Source: Leptolyngbya sp. NIES-3755 (GTDB lineage: Bacteria > Cyanobacteriota > Cyanobacteriia > Leptolyngbyales > Leptolyngbyaceae). From it: a DNA stretch of 64,000 nucleotides. The translations under genes were made by a program, and so were the position numbers. Every line of letters begins with the position of its first letter. The first letter of the stretch is position 1. The notes beneath the pieces were generated by a model. That model was given only the letters and a program-made list of their open reading frames with translations. It did no database searches and was not told the DNA's origin. The stretch is from NCBI GenBank assembly GCA_001548435.1, contig AP017308.1:3481030-3545029 (forward strand). Direction: 5' to 3'. Positions 35,974 through 43,893 of the stretch are shown piece after piece.

Positions 35974-36867
35974 TCACCTTCTTGAGAGAATAGATGTCGT
36001 GGGATTCAGTTGCTCATTGAGATAAGCACAGCGTTGTGCCAGCACTTTCGGAATATGCTCCGCTTTCCACCGACCTCCAACAATCTGCAACCGTTGATCA
36101 ATTTGTTTGACCAACGATTCCACGGCTCCTGACCCAATCGAACATAGCTCCTCAGCCGCGTAGTAGTCGTAGTTCACAATCCGATGTTGATGCTTCAGCA
36201 GATAGTTGCAAAACCGCTCTGCCTCATCGGAGGGACACGCCGCTAATTGGGCTAGAGCAGCGCTCACATCTCCTTTCCATAACTGAGCTTCTATCTGTTC
36301 TCGGTCGATTTCGTCGCTCGATAACTTGAACAAGTTCTCCTTGAGATGATACCAATCGAGAATCTCAATCCGTTGCTCGCTCAACGCGACGATCTGCTGA
36401 TGCAAGTTCCAGATGCCGTCGTGTCCATCGCCCAGACAGACAACGACCTCTGCCATCGGACGCGCGCTCACTGTTGCGACCAATGCCTCATTGTCCTGAA
36501 ACCAAGCTCGACTTTCTCCCTTGCCATTGATGCGAACGGCTTTGTACTGTCGCCAGTCCGGTTCGTCTTGAGTGCCACTGGTTAACTTCACATTGCCGCC
36601 ATCAATACTGATTTCCAGAATCGGCTCTGGCGCTTCGGGTTCAAGTTCTTCCCACGGTTGTCGCTGGACTAATCGTTGTTGCGTTTTGGCGCTGACGCGC
36701 ATTCCTGTATACACCGCGATGTCTCGTTCTGCGCGGGCATAGGAAACCGTTGCACTCGCTCTCAAACAGCACGCTTCCAAGTAAGGACTCATTTGGCTTC
36801 TCGCAGATACCCCTAATCGTGTCGCTTGTTCACTCGTCAATTGCAGTTCTCCTAAGATACTTTTCAA
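35974..36867 (-). CDS. ISKra4-type DDE transposase ORF B, 297 aa (copy 2)
   Basis: The predicted product is identical to that of 23196-24089: catalytic acids in ISIDGGNVKL, CLGDGHDG and GSGAVES. It starts at TTG coupled to ORF A. It lies antisense within the gpJ-like gene. Confidence 0.88.
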   Translation of the reverse strand: MKSILGELQLTSEQATRLGVSARSQMSPYLEACCLRASATVSYARAERDIAVYTGMRVSAKTQQRLVQRQPWEELEPEAPEPILEISIDGGNVKLTSGTQDEPDWRQYKAVRINGKGESRAWFQDNEALVATVSARPMAEVVVCLGDGHDGIWNLHQQIVALSEQRIEILDWYHLKENLFKLSSDEIDREQIEAQLWKGDVSAALAQLAACPSDEAERFCNYLLKHQHRIVNYDYYAAEELCSIGSGAVESLVKQIDQRLQIVGGRWKAEHIPKVLAQRCAYLNEQLNPTTSILSRR

Positions 36868-37073
36868 CCGTCGCGGGTAGCCTTCAGTTGTGGCGGTAAC
36901 TGCTGTGATAAAAAACTCCCTAATCCTGGTGTGACGTGCTGTTGCACTTGAGTTCGCACCATCGCTTCGATTTCTGCCAAATTCGTTATCTGGCTTTTGT
37001 CAGCATCGTTGTACAAGATTTTTGCAATCGCTTGAACATGGGCATTCAGCGCTTGTTGGTCTTCAGGAGTCAT
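36864..37073 (-). CDS. insertion sequence ORF A, 69 aa (copy 2)
   Basis: Identical in predicted product to 22990-23199. Its stop overlaps the start of ORF B as TTGA. Confidence 0.8.
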   Translation of the reverse strand: MTPEDQQALNAHVQAIAKILYNDADKSQITNLAEIEAMVRTQVQQHVTPGLGSFLSQQLPPQLKATRDG

Positions 37074-37141
37074 CGCGGGAACCTCTTCAGGAATCGGTTT
37101 CCTTTATTCTCATTTTTCTCCTCAGAAGGTGACACGCTCCC

Positions 37142-38966
37142 AGGTTTGCTGGTCAACCCTGGTGAAATCATTGCGATTCAGAATCCGCATGAGAGTGGAG
37201 AAACCTTGTCAGGTCGATTAGCTAACAGTACCAGTTCCACAGCAACGCTTGATCGGGAAATCGACTTTAATTCGACGATCGACTATGACTTAATGACGGT
37301 GAGATCCGATGGGACGCTGCAAACGAATCGATTAGCGAGAACCAGTGGAAGTAAAAACCAAGTCACACTTCTAGAACCTTTTACTGAAATCCCAGCCCCT
37401 CAAACTCCTTGGATCATCAGTAAACCAAGCTTAGTGCCTGAACTATTTCAAGTCGTTCGAGTCAGCGAGAACGAAGATAAAACCTTTACGATCGAAGCTG
37501 TGAACTATGATCCGTCAAAGTACAGCTTTATCGAACGAAGTCAGCCTTTAGTTGAACGTCCAGTTTCCAGCATCGTACAACTCCTAGAAGCACCCCTTAC
37601 CCCCATCGATCTCGAAGTCAGTGAATCATTGCTGACGGACTTAAACTCAACCGTCTTTGTCAAAACTCAATTGGTTTGGGGCGTTCCTGTGAATTCCAGA
37701 GCAACCAGTTATCGCGTGGAATATCGCACAAACGGCGGTGATTGGATCTTTGCAGGTACAGCGCTCTCGACTAGCTTTGACTTGAGAGATTTACCTCAGA
37801 ATAGCTATGAATTTAGGGTCTGCTCGGTTTCGGCAACAGGGAAATACAGCGATTTTGCTTATCGATCAACTCAATTGAACGGACTCAGTGAGCCACCCGC
37901 CTCAGTTGGAGGTCTTAGTATCAGCGCACTTCAGAACCAGGTGAGGTTAACTTGGAACTTAAGCAGCGATCTTGATGTCAAGTTTGGCGGACAAGTGAAG
38001 ATACGACATTCTCCTAAATTGGTTGGTGCAAGTTGGTCAAGTTCGATCGAAGTGGGTAGTCAGCCTGGTAGTTCTACTTCTGCAATCTTGCCCTTACTTG
38101 ATGGAACCTATTTGGTTAAGTTTGCAGACTCTGGAGGACGAGAATCCCAAAACGCAACGATGATTAGCACTGCTGGCTTAGCTCTAGCACAACGAAACAT
38201 CATTGCTTCAATGGTAGAAAACCCCTCCTTCCTCGGCGTGAAGCAGAACTGCTTGATGGAAGACAATCTCTTGAAGATGATTCAAGCTTCGGATTTCGTA
38301 GCAGCAAGCGGAACCTTCACTCAAGCACCGGGGCTATTCACCGAACTCAATCGTGATTTGATCGGAGTAATCCCTCAAGCTTCTTATCAGTTCGCAACCG
38401 TCTTCGATGCCGGAAAGATAACAAACGCTCGAATCGGGGGTGAGTTGGAGATTTTCAGTCAGTTTGGAAACGAATCCTTCACGTTAAGAAAAGGTACTTT
38501 TTTAGATCAGGTTGGTTATTTTGCAGGGGGCGATGATAGTTCTCAAGGATCGGCTCGAATTCAAGTCGCGACCAGTATTGATGGTGTGAGCTATACCAAC
38601 TGGAGAGACCTGCAGATTGGTGAATTCCATTTTCGATATGCTAAGTTCCGATTGCAGATGGAAAGCTATTCTCTAACGGCTCGAATTGTTGTCAGTCAGC
38701 TGAAAACTTACGTTGATGTGGAAGATCGAGAGCAACGAGGACAACTCACAATTCCTTACACCACAAATCTCAATGGAACTCGTGTGAACTTTCCAGAAAC
38801 ATTCTTTGGAATTCCAGAAGTACAACCAATTATTACTCCACTTTTTGACGGGGAAACGGTATCAGTTAGCTCGATCGATAAATTAGGCTTCAACGTCAAA
38901 GTCAACTATTCAACTCAAGTTCCTGCTTCGGCTCGAACTCTAACCTGGTTCGCTAAATCTTATTAA
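37142..38966 (+). pseudogene. host-specificity protein gpJ-like, 3' part
   Basis: About 605 codons that continue the gpJ-like gene from the target duplication: LVNPGEIIAIQNPHESGET, two fibronectin type III-like segments (SYRVEYRTNGGDWIFAGTAL, YEFRVCSVSATGKYSDFAY; then VRLTWNLSSDLDVKFGGQV) and a beta-rich C-terminal receptor region. A fused frame runs into it from the insertion sequence (from 36936), but the native N-terminal half is not attached. Confidence 0.85.
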
Positions 38967-38973
38967 AAAAACG

Positions 38974-39729
38974 ATGGCTAAACTACAAAACAGCGATTTC
39001 CCCAACTTCTTTATTCAGTTAAATAATCTATTCGATCGCGCTTTTAATTGGAATCGAGGCTCTGTTGCACCAACGAATGATGTCGTACCAGGTGAATTCT
39101 GGGTCGATTCTGGAAATCAGAACAAACTTAAAGTCAGAAATGATGCAAACAACGCTTGGATTGATACACAGTTGCGGACAGATCAGCCTTATTGGGGGTT
39201 AGATCCTGCAACAGCGCAATTCAACGCAGGTTCCTTACAAGGCAGACCGATTGGTTCTACAACACCTACTAACGGACAGGCGCTTCACTACAACGGTAGT
39301 CAATGGATTCCACGAGCAGGCGGGAAAATCCTACAAGTTGCTTACGGGTTCAACAATGTTCAAGTGTCAAATACCAGCAGTACTTTTGTTGACACAGGGC
39401 TTAACGCCTCGATCACTCCTCAGTTCGCGAACAGCAATATCTTGGTACTCTATTCCCTGAACGGAATTTATAAGCAGGGTACAACCTCGGTCAATGTACA
39501 AATCAGAAGAGATTCAACTAACCTGACCACTGTGAATCTAGGAGGTACGGGTAACGCAAGTGATTTAGGATACGCCAGTTCATCGAATAGTTTTCTTAAT
39601 GTTCCGAACAGCACTTCCGCCTTGAATTATCGAGTCTTTATTAGCAATGCGAACAATTCAGGAACTGTGTTTTGTCAATACAGCAATCTCAGCTTGAGCA
39701 CAATTATCTTGATGGAGGTCGCAAACTAA
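38974..39729 (+). CDS. tail fibre-like protein, 251 aa
   Basis: Starts 7 bp after the gpJ-like gene. The N-terminal part has the fibre motif SVAPTNDVVPGEFWVDSGNQ and LHYNGSQWIP, and the C-terminal part is rich in Asn, Ser and Thr (VQVSNTSSTFVDTGLNASIT), typical of beta-helical or trimeric fibre tips. It probably binds the host surface. Confidence 0.7.
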   Translation: MAKLQNSDFPNFFIQLNNLFDRAFNWNRGSVAPTNDVVPGEFWVDSGNQNKLKVRNDANNAWIDTQLRTDQPYWGLDPATAQFNAGSLQGRPIGSTTPTNGQALHYNGSQWIPRAGGKILQVAYGFNNVQVSNTSSTFVDTGLNASITPQFANSNILVLYSLNGIYKQGTTSVNVQIRRDSTNLTTVNLGGTGNASDLGYASSSNSFLNVPNSTSALNYRVFISNANNSGTVFCQYSNLSLSTIILMEVAN

Positions 39730-40175
39730 TGGATATTACTCGTGCAATTTTATACAAATATCCTGATGCTAAATTCAGCGCATCGGGATTCGATTATTCG
39801 GGACTTCACTGGTTAGACGTTCGCCCAAAACCAACTTTAAAAGAACTGCAAGCTGCTTATAAAGAAATGACCGAGCTAGGTATTGATCCGTTAAAAGGCG
39901 CTGACTGGGAGGCTTTGAGAGTGAAGTTGAATCAGAGTCCGATCTTTCAAAAGATTTATGGATTAGCCAAAGAGAGTTCTGCAATTCAGTTGGCTTTTAG
40001 TATGGCGATGCAAGTTGTTTTAGTAACTCAGAATCAAGAGTCGCTTGGATTCTACCTGGAGGATTTGCAGAAAGAATTGGGTTCTAACTTGAGTCAGTCC
40101 GAACTCGAATCAATTAATTCAATCCTCAAAGAATGTGGATTTAACTTAACGATCGGAGCGGGTTCTAATGCCTAA
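39729..40175 (+). CDS. hypothetical tail-fibre-associated protein, 148 aa
   Basis: ATG 39729 overlaps the previous stop as TAATG. MDITRAILYKYPDAKFSASG and LHWLDVRPKPTLKELQAAY resemble the small proteins that accompany fibre genes in prophages (possible assembly chaperones). The second half is helical. Role inferred from context. Confidence 0.62.
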   Translation: MDITRAILYKYPDAKFSASGFDYSGLHWLDVRPKPTLKELQAAYKEMTELGIDPLKGADWEALRVKLNQSPIFQKIYGLAKESSAIQLAFSMAMQVVLVTQNQESLGFYLEDLQKELGSNLSQSELESINSILKECGFNLTIGAGSNA

Positions 40176-40704
40176 TCGCACAATAGTCGGGACAGTAGCA
40201 CCTTTTACCTTCTTAACTTTTCGATCCAGCGTCGGGGGGCGATGGGTTGTACGATCCGATCGTGCGGGTAATTTCTCGATTTCACTAACTGCTAATGCAG
40301 AATACGAATTTGATTCGGGCGAAGGTGGTTTTAGATTTGTATTACCTGCTGGAACTACACCGATCGATTTAGTGACCCTGAAAAATCTATCGAATCCTTT
40401 GACCTCACAACCTCCAACGCTTTTGGAACAGGTTGAAGAATTGGTTAATGCTCGATTGAGCGGGATTGATTCAGGTCGGATTTATCAGAAGACTTTTACA
40501 GATAGTGATCTGTCAGTTGCAGGAAAGTTACCTGTGATTCATGGATTGAATGATGTGATTACAAACGTCAGAGTGACAACTAATCAAGGCGAAGAGGCGC
40601 TTCCTGATTCGATTAAACCTGAAAGTTTGAATACCTTAGCCATTGGACTTGCGAGTTTTCGTCCGATTGAGGGAAGTTGGAAAGTGGTAGTGAGTGTCAG
40701 TTGA
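40168..40704 (+). CDS. hypothetical structural protein, 178 aa
   Basis: Overlaps the previous gene by 8 bp and is the last gene of the late operon. It has a beta-rich N-terminal half (APFTFLTFRSSVGGRWVVRS, FSISLTANAEYEFDSGEGG) and a C-terminal half with VIHGLNDVITNVRVTTNQG. It may be a fibre or decoration protein. No family recognised. Confidence 0.58.
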   Translation: MPNRTIVGTVAPFTFLTFRSSVGGRWVVRSDRAGNFSISLTANAEYEFDSGEGGFRFVLPAGTTPIDLVTLKNLSNPLTSQPPTLLEQVEELVNARLSGIDSGRIYQKTFTDSDLSVAGKLPVIHGLNDVITNVRVTTNQGEEALPDSIKPESLNTLAIGLASFRPIEGSWKVVVSVS

Positions 40705-40712
40705 AAAGTTAC

Positions 40713-42180
40713 TTTGTAGCAGCAGAAGGCTCACACTGTAATCTTTGATTCAGTGTGAGATGAATGCGAGTTTGCTGAGGTTGATCCCCTGATTGATGCT
40801 GAATAAAATGAAGCGAATGAAGGGGATACATCCGAAGCAAACAATCTCCTAGATATCTTCACGATTAATTTATACAAAGTTTCTAATTCTGTGTTACCAC
40901 GAATGTATAAACACGGTAGAGGTCGTAACCGATGTATCACGCAGTCAAGTTCAGAATCTATCCATCTCCAGAGCAAGAACAATATCTTGCTCAAGCTTTC
41001 GGTAATTGCCGTTGGTTGTATAATTTCATGCTGAATAAAACCACTGAAACCTACAAAGAGACTGGAAAAGGTCTGAGTAAAGCTGCAATGGATCGATTAC
41101 TTCCAGCGTTGAAAGTCGAATACGAATGGTTGGGTCTAGCTTATTCTCAATCCCTTCAAAGAGTCACTTTCAATTTGTCTACGGCTTTCCAAAACTTCTT
41201 TGACGGTAGAACAAAGTTTCCAACGTTTAAGAATAAGTTTGCAAAGCAGTCAGTTTCATATCCCCAAAATGTGAGATTGCTAACTGAAGAGAAAGCGATC
41301 AAATTTCCTGGTACATTGGGAACCGTCAAAACCGTGTTTCATCGTGACTTACCAACGGGTAAGCAAGGTTGCGTCACAGTCTCTAAAGACACTTCTGGTA
41401 AATACTTTGCTAGTGTTTTATTCGAGACTGAATCTGAACCAGTCGAAGCGATCAATCCTGCTATCGGTGTTGATCTCGGTCTGAAAGATTTCGCAGTCAC
41501 TTCAGACGGTTCCAAACACAACCAATCCAAAGGGGTTCAACGCAAACTGAAAAAGCTTGAACAGAATAAAAAACGCAAGCAACGTAAGCTTGCACGTAAA
41601 AAAGGTCAATCTAACAGAAATAAAGCAAAGCGTCTTGTAGCGAAAGTTTCTGCCAAGATTGCGAGAATTCGAGAAGATTTTCTCCACAAGCTATCCCGCA
41701 AAATAGCTCACGAAAACCAAGTGATCGTGGTAGAAGATCTCGCAGTGAAAAACATGGTCAAGAATCCTAACTTAGCCAGAGCTATTTCTGATCAAGGTTG
41801 GGGAATGTTTCTGACCATGCTCAAGTACAAAGCAGAAAAGTTTGGTCACGATTATATCGAGATCAATCGGTTCTTTCCATCGTCTCAGCTATGCTCAGAA
41901 ACCTTGCTACCGATTCCAGCGTTGCAGAAAGGTTATGACAGCTTGGGAATTCGCTTTGTAGATTGTCCTCACTGCTCGAAACAACATGATCGCGATATAA
42001 ATGCAGCGATCAATATCAGAAATGAAGGTTTGCGGATTTTGGCGTTAGGAACTAGCGCTGCTGCTATCGGAGGGGATATAAGACCAAAACGATCGGGACG
42101 TAAAAAATCCACGATCGTCGAGGCAATCCCCAATGAGGATAGAAGCCCACACTGTACCGAAGGTCAGTGTGGGTAGTTCA
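40713..42180 (+). mobile_element. TnpB element (IS605/IS607-like), no transposase
   Basis: Matching hairpins mark both ends: CTCACACTG/CAGTGTGAG at 40730-40759 and CCCACACTG/CAGTGTGGG at 42146-42173. Exact edges are uncertain by about 10-20 bp. The only gene is tnpB, with no tnpA or serine recombinase. The right end lies inside the 3' end of the minus-strand gene starting at 42662. A guide RNA would be expected across the tnpB 3' end and right hairpin, with the guide from the flank starting near 42174-42181. Confidence 0.75.
40932..42176 (+). CDS. tnpB: TnpB RNA-guided nuclease, 414 aa
   Basis: MYHAVKFRIYPSPEQEQYLA and FGNCRWLYNFML open the protein. The RuvC acids are in IGVDLGLKDFAV, VVEDLAVKNM and DRDINAAINIRNEG. 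The zinc finger is atypical: the second pair CPHC is present, but the usual first CxxC reads CSETLL, with a 14-residue extension before the second pair. An arginine/lysine-rich helix lies near 195-240. The reading frame runs through the right-end hairpin and stops just beyond it. It is probably active, but the finger variant leaves some doubt. Confidence 0.9.
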   Translation: MYHAVKFRIYPSPEQEQYLAQAFGNCRWLYNFMLNKTTETYKETGKGLSKAAMDRLLPALKVEYEWLGLAYSQSLQRVTFNLSTAFQNFFDGRTKFPTFKNKFAKQSVSYPQNVRLLTEEKAIKFPGTLGTVKTVFHRDLPTGKQGCVTVSKDTSGKYFASVLFETESEPVEAINPAIGVDLGLKDFAVTSDGSKHNQSKGVQRKLKKLEQNKKRKQRKLARKKGQSNRNKAKRLVAKVSAKIARIREDFLHKLSRKIAHENQVIVVEDLAVKNMVKNPNLARAISDQGWGMFLTMLKYKAEKFGHDYIEINRFFPSSQLCSETLLPIPALQKGYDSLGIRFVDCPHCSKQHDRDINAAINIRNEGLRILALGTSAAAIGGDIRPKRSGRKKSTIVEAIPNEDRSPHCTEGQCG

Positions 42181-42662
42181 CTAGACCTCATTTGATTGTA
42201 GATCTGATTCCCTGCTGATCTACCTACAAAGTCCTTACGCAACACATAATTGTCCATCAAACTGTAAATTCGCTCTATCTCTTGCTCAGTAAGGTAATCG
42301 GGATATAACAGATTTTCCAAAACAATGATTCCTTCTGTGGCACTTTTAACAGTTAAAGGAGTGCGAACTACTTCACAACTATCATCTTCAAAGTCTTCAC
42401 TTTCAAGCTCGATTAATTGACCAGTCACAGGATCAATCTCGATTAAAATCTCCATGTGCTGTAACCATCCTCTGTAACTAAGCTCTTCTGTTCGTATACC
42501 TGGAGCGTAGACGTAAAGCTTATCTCCAGAACCGCTTAGAATCATTTGATTTAAAGAACATAAGTCGTAGGTTTCAGCGTGATCCGGTTGCATAAACAAC
42601 TTACCGTTACGTTCATACATTTGGATTTCAACATGGTTGAATGTGATGGTTTTAGGAGTCAT
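42045..42662 (-). pseudogene. hypothetical prophage protein with C-terminus replaced by TnpB element sequence
   Basis: Codons from ATG 42662 to about 42181 are native (MTPKTITFNHVEIQMYERNG, YLTEQEIERIYSLMDNYV). The last 40 or so residues, from SSELPTLTFGTVW on, are antisense to the tnpB end. If the element is removed the frame would meet a stop within a few codons, so the loss is small and the protein may still work. No family recognised; it has beta-rich and acidic segments. Confidence 0.6.
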
Positions 42663-42792
42663 AAATTTGATTGTTGTAAGGTTTCTTTATTATATCGATT
42701 GGGGAGTTGAAAGGAGCGGCGGACTTTTAAAGGAATGGCTTGAAAAGTAAGCTGTGAGAGGTTTCCAGAGCCTTCTGGAGCTGGTAATCAAG

Positions 42793-43542
42793 TTAGTTTA
42801 CCGATCGAGGTTGATATCCGCCCTTCTTCAACTCTTTCAGGATGAATTCAAGTCCAGCAGGCGAAGTCATCGTTTGACTGGTATTCGAGTTGAGATGCTG
42901 AACAAAAGTTACTTTTAGCTTGAAATATCCACGATCGACATAAGTTTGATAAGCCTCATTTTTTCCGTTTATAATTCCCGACATCCTTAGAAACTTGATG
43001 AGATTGTTTCTACCCATTCCAGGAATATTTAGAACTTTAGAGACTTCGGCAAAGGTTAACCAACCACTCGCGCCCATTGTTTGATCGTAAACTTCAACTT
43101 TCGGTTCCATCACAGCAACTTTAGTTTCGAGTAGTACTTTTTGTTCTGCAAGATCTGCCGCCATTCTCAGAGCTTCAGGAAGCGAAGTGGGAACTTGAAA
43201 CTGAGGTTGAGCTTTGATCTCTTTAAGTTCTTTTTCACACTGGAGGAAGTATTTTCTGACTTCCTTACCTCGCTCAGTTCCAGCCATCATGCAGAATTGC
43301 TTGAAGCAGTCGATCGTTAAATAAATCCTCTCGCTGGGGCGACCACCACTTGGAGTTTTCCGGTGAATCCCGGAAAAGTCTACCTCCTCTTCAAAGTTTC
43401 TAATTAAAGCATCTTTGGCACTGTCTTTTCTTGAATATCCAACCCATTGCCAAGCATCATCAAAATCAACAGGGAATTCAACTTGAGATTGGACGATCAC
43501 TTTAATTGCAGACTGTTCTTGCTCAGAAATTGAAATATACAT
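42793..43542 (-). CDS. phage antirepressor (AntA-like plus ANT/KilAC-like)
   Basis: 249 residues. The N-terminal half has WQWVGYSRKDSAKDALIRNF, RIYLTIDCFKQFCMMAGTER and GKEVRKYFLQCE, as in AntA/BRO-type antirepressors. The C-terminal half (GWLTFAEVSKVLNIPGMGRN then LIKFLRMSGI) is the KilAC-type DNA-binding domain. Such proteins counter the lysogenic repressor and promote induction. It is beside a ribbon-helix-helix gene on the same strand, a likely regulatory partner. Confidence 0.85.
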   Translation of the reverse strand: MYISISEQEQSAIKVIVQSQVEFPVDFDDAWQWVGYSRKDSAKDALIRNFEEEVDFSGIHRKTPSGGRPSERIYLTIDCFKQFCMMAGTERGKEVRKYFLQCEKELKEIKAQPQFQVPTSLPEALRMAADLAEQKVLLETKVAVMEPKVEVYDQTMGASGWLTFAEVSKVLNIPGMGRNNLIKFLRMSGIINGKNEAYQTYVDRGYFKLKVTFVQHLNSNTSQTMTSPAGLEFILKELKKGGYQPRSVN

Positions 43543-43603
43543 CGGTTAAAGTAGAAGTAATAAAGTTTTAGTTAACAGAGAGGGAGGCGAAAACCTCCTT
43601 TTT

Positions 43604-43765
43604 TCATGCACGTTCTTGATCTTGTTCAATTCGATCCAGGAACTCTAAAACCGCTTTTCTAACCAGATAAGGAATCGATCGGTCTTCTCTCTCGGCTATT
43701 ACTTGTAAGCGATCTAGCGTGTCTTGAGTGAAGCGAATTGAAGTTGGAGTGATGCTTAATTTCAT
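43604..43765 (-). CDS. ribbon-helix-helix protein, CopG-like, 53 aa
   Basis: ATG 43765 to TGA 43604. MKLSITPTSIRFTQDTLDRL followed by AEREDRSIPYLVRKAVLEF is a clear strand plus two helices of the CopG/Arc type. It lies between integrase and antirepressor, where a small regulator or excision-control protein is expected. Two AAAG-NNN-CTTT sites (43841, 43863) lie about 76-108 bp upstream of its start and could be its operators. Confidence 0.75.
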   Translation of the reverse strand: MKLSITPTSIRFTQDTLDRLQVIAEREDRSIPYLVRKAVLEFLDRIEQDQERA

Positions 43766-43840
43766 CGGTCAATTGAACTCTACAAGTTACACAGTAGTTG
43801 GGGAGAGGTGGCAGAAGGTAGGCGATTACTGACCAATAAA

Positions 43841-43873
43841 AAAGCTCCTTTCTCGATTGGAAAAAGGAACTTT
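43841..43873 (-). terminator. terminator after the integrase gene, containing two motif sites
   Basis: AAAGCTCCTTT/AAAGGAACTTT arms with one wobble pair and an 11-base loop. On the minus strand the hairpin is followed by TTTTTTATTG. It starts about 21 bp past the integrase stop. Both arms match the dispersed phage motif, so termination and protein binding may overlap. Confidence 0.7.
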
Positions 43874-43893
43874 ATTGATTACGAAATTGTGGT

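Larger units (their letters stand above)
35965..37141 (-). mobile_element. ISKra4-type insertion sequence, copy 2 (inverted relative to copy 1)
   Basis: 1177 bp, the same length and apparently the same sequence as 22922-24098, in reverse. The target duplication is AGGTTTGC (35957-35964 and 37142-37149). Each copy keeps a matched pair of its own target repeats, so no inversion of the 11.9 kb between them has occurred since insertion. Confidence 0.92.

Noticed and set aside
36936-38966. A continuous 676-codon frame running from the insertion sequence into the 3' part of the gpJ-like gene
   Set aside because: The first 68 codons are antisense insertion-sequence DNA; the native frame begins after the target duplication at 37150.
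43583-43604. GGAGG/CCTCC hairpin with T run as a terminator for the ribbon-helix-helix gene
   Set aside because: The T run follows on the plus strand, while both neighbouring genes are on the minus strand, so no transcript in the right direction is known.
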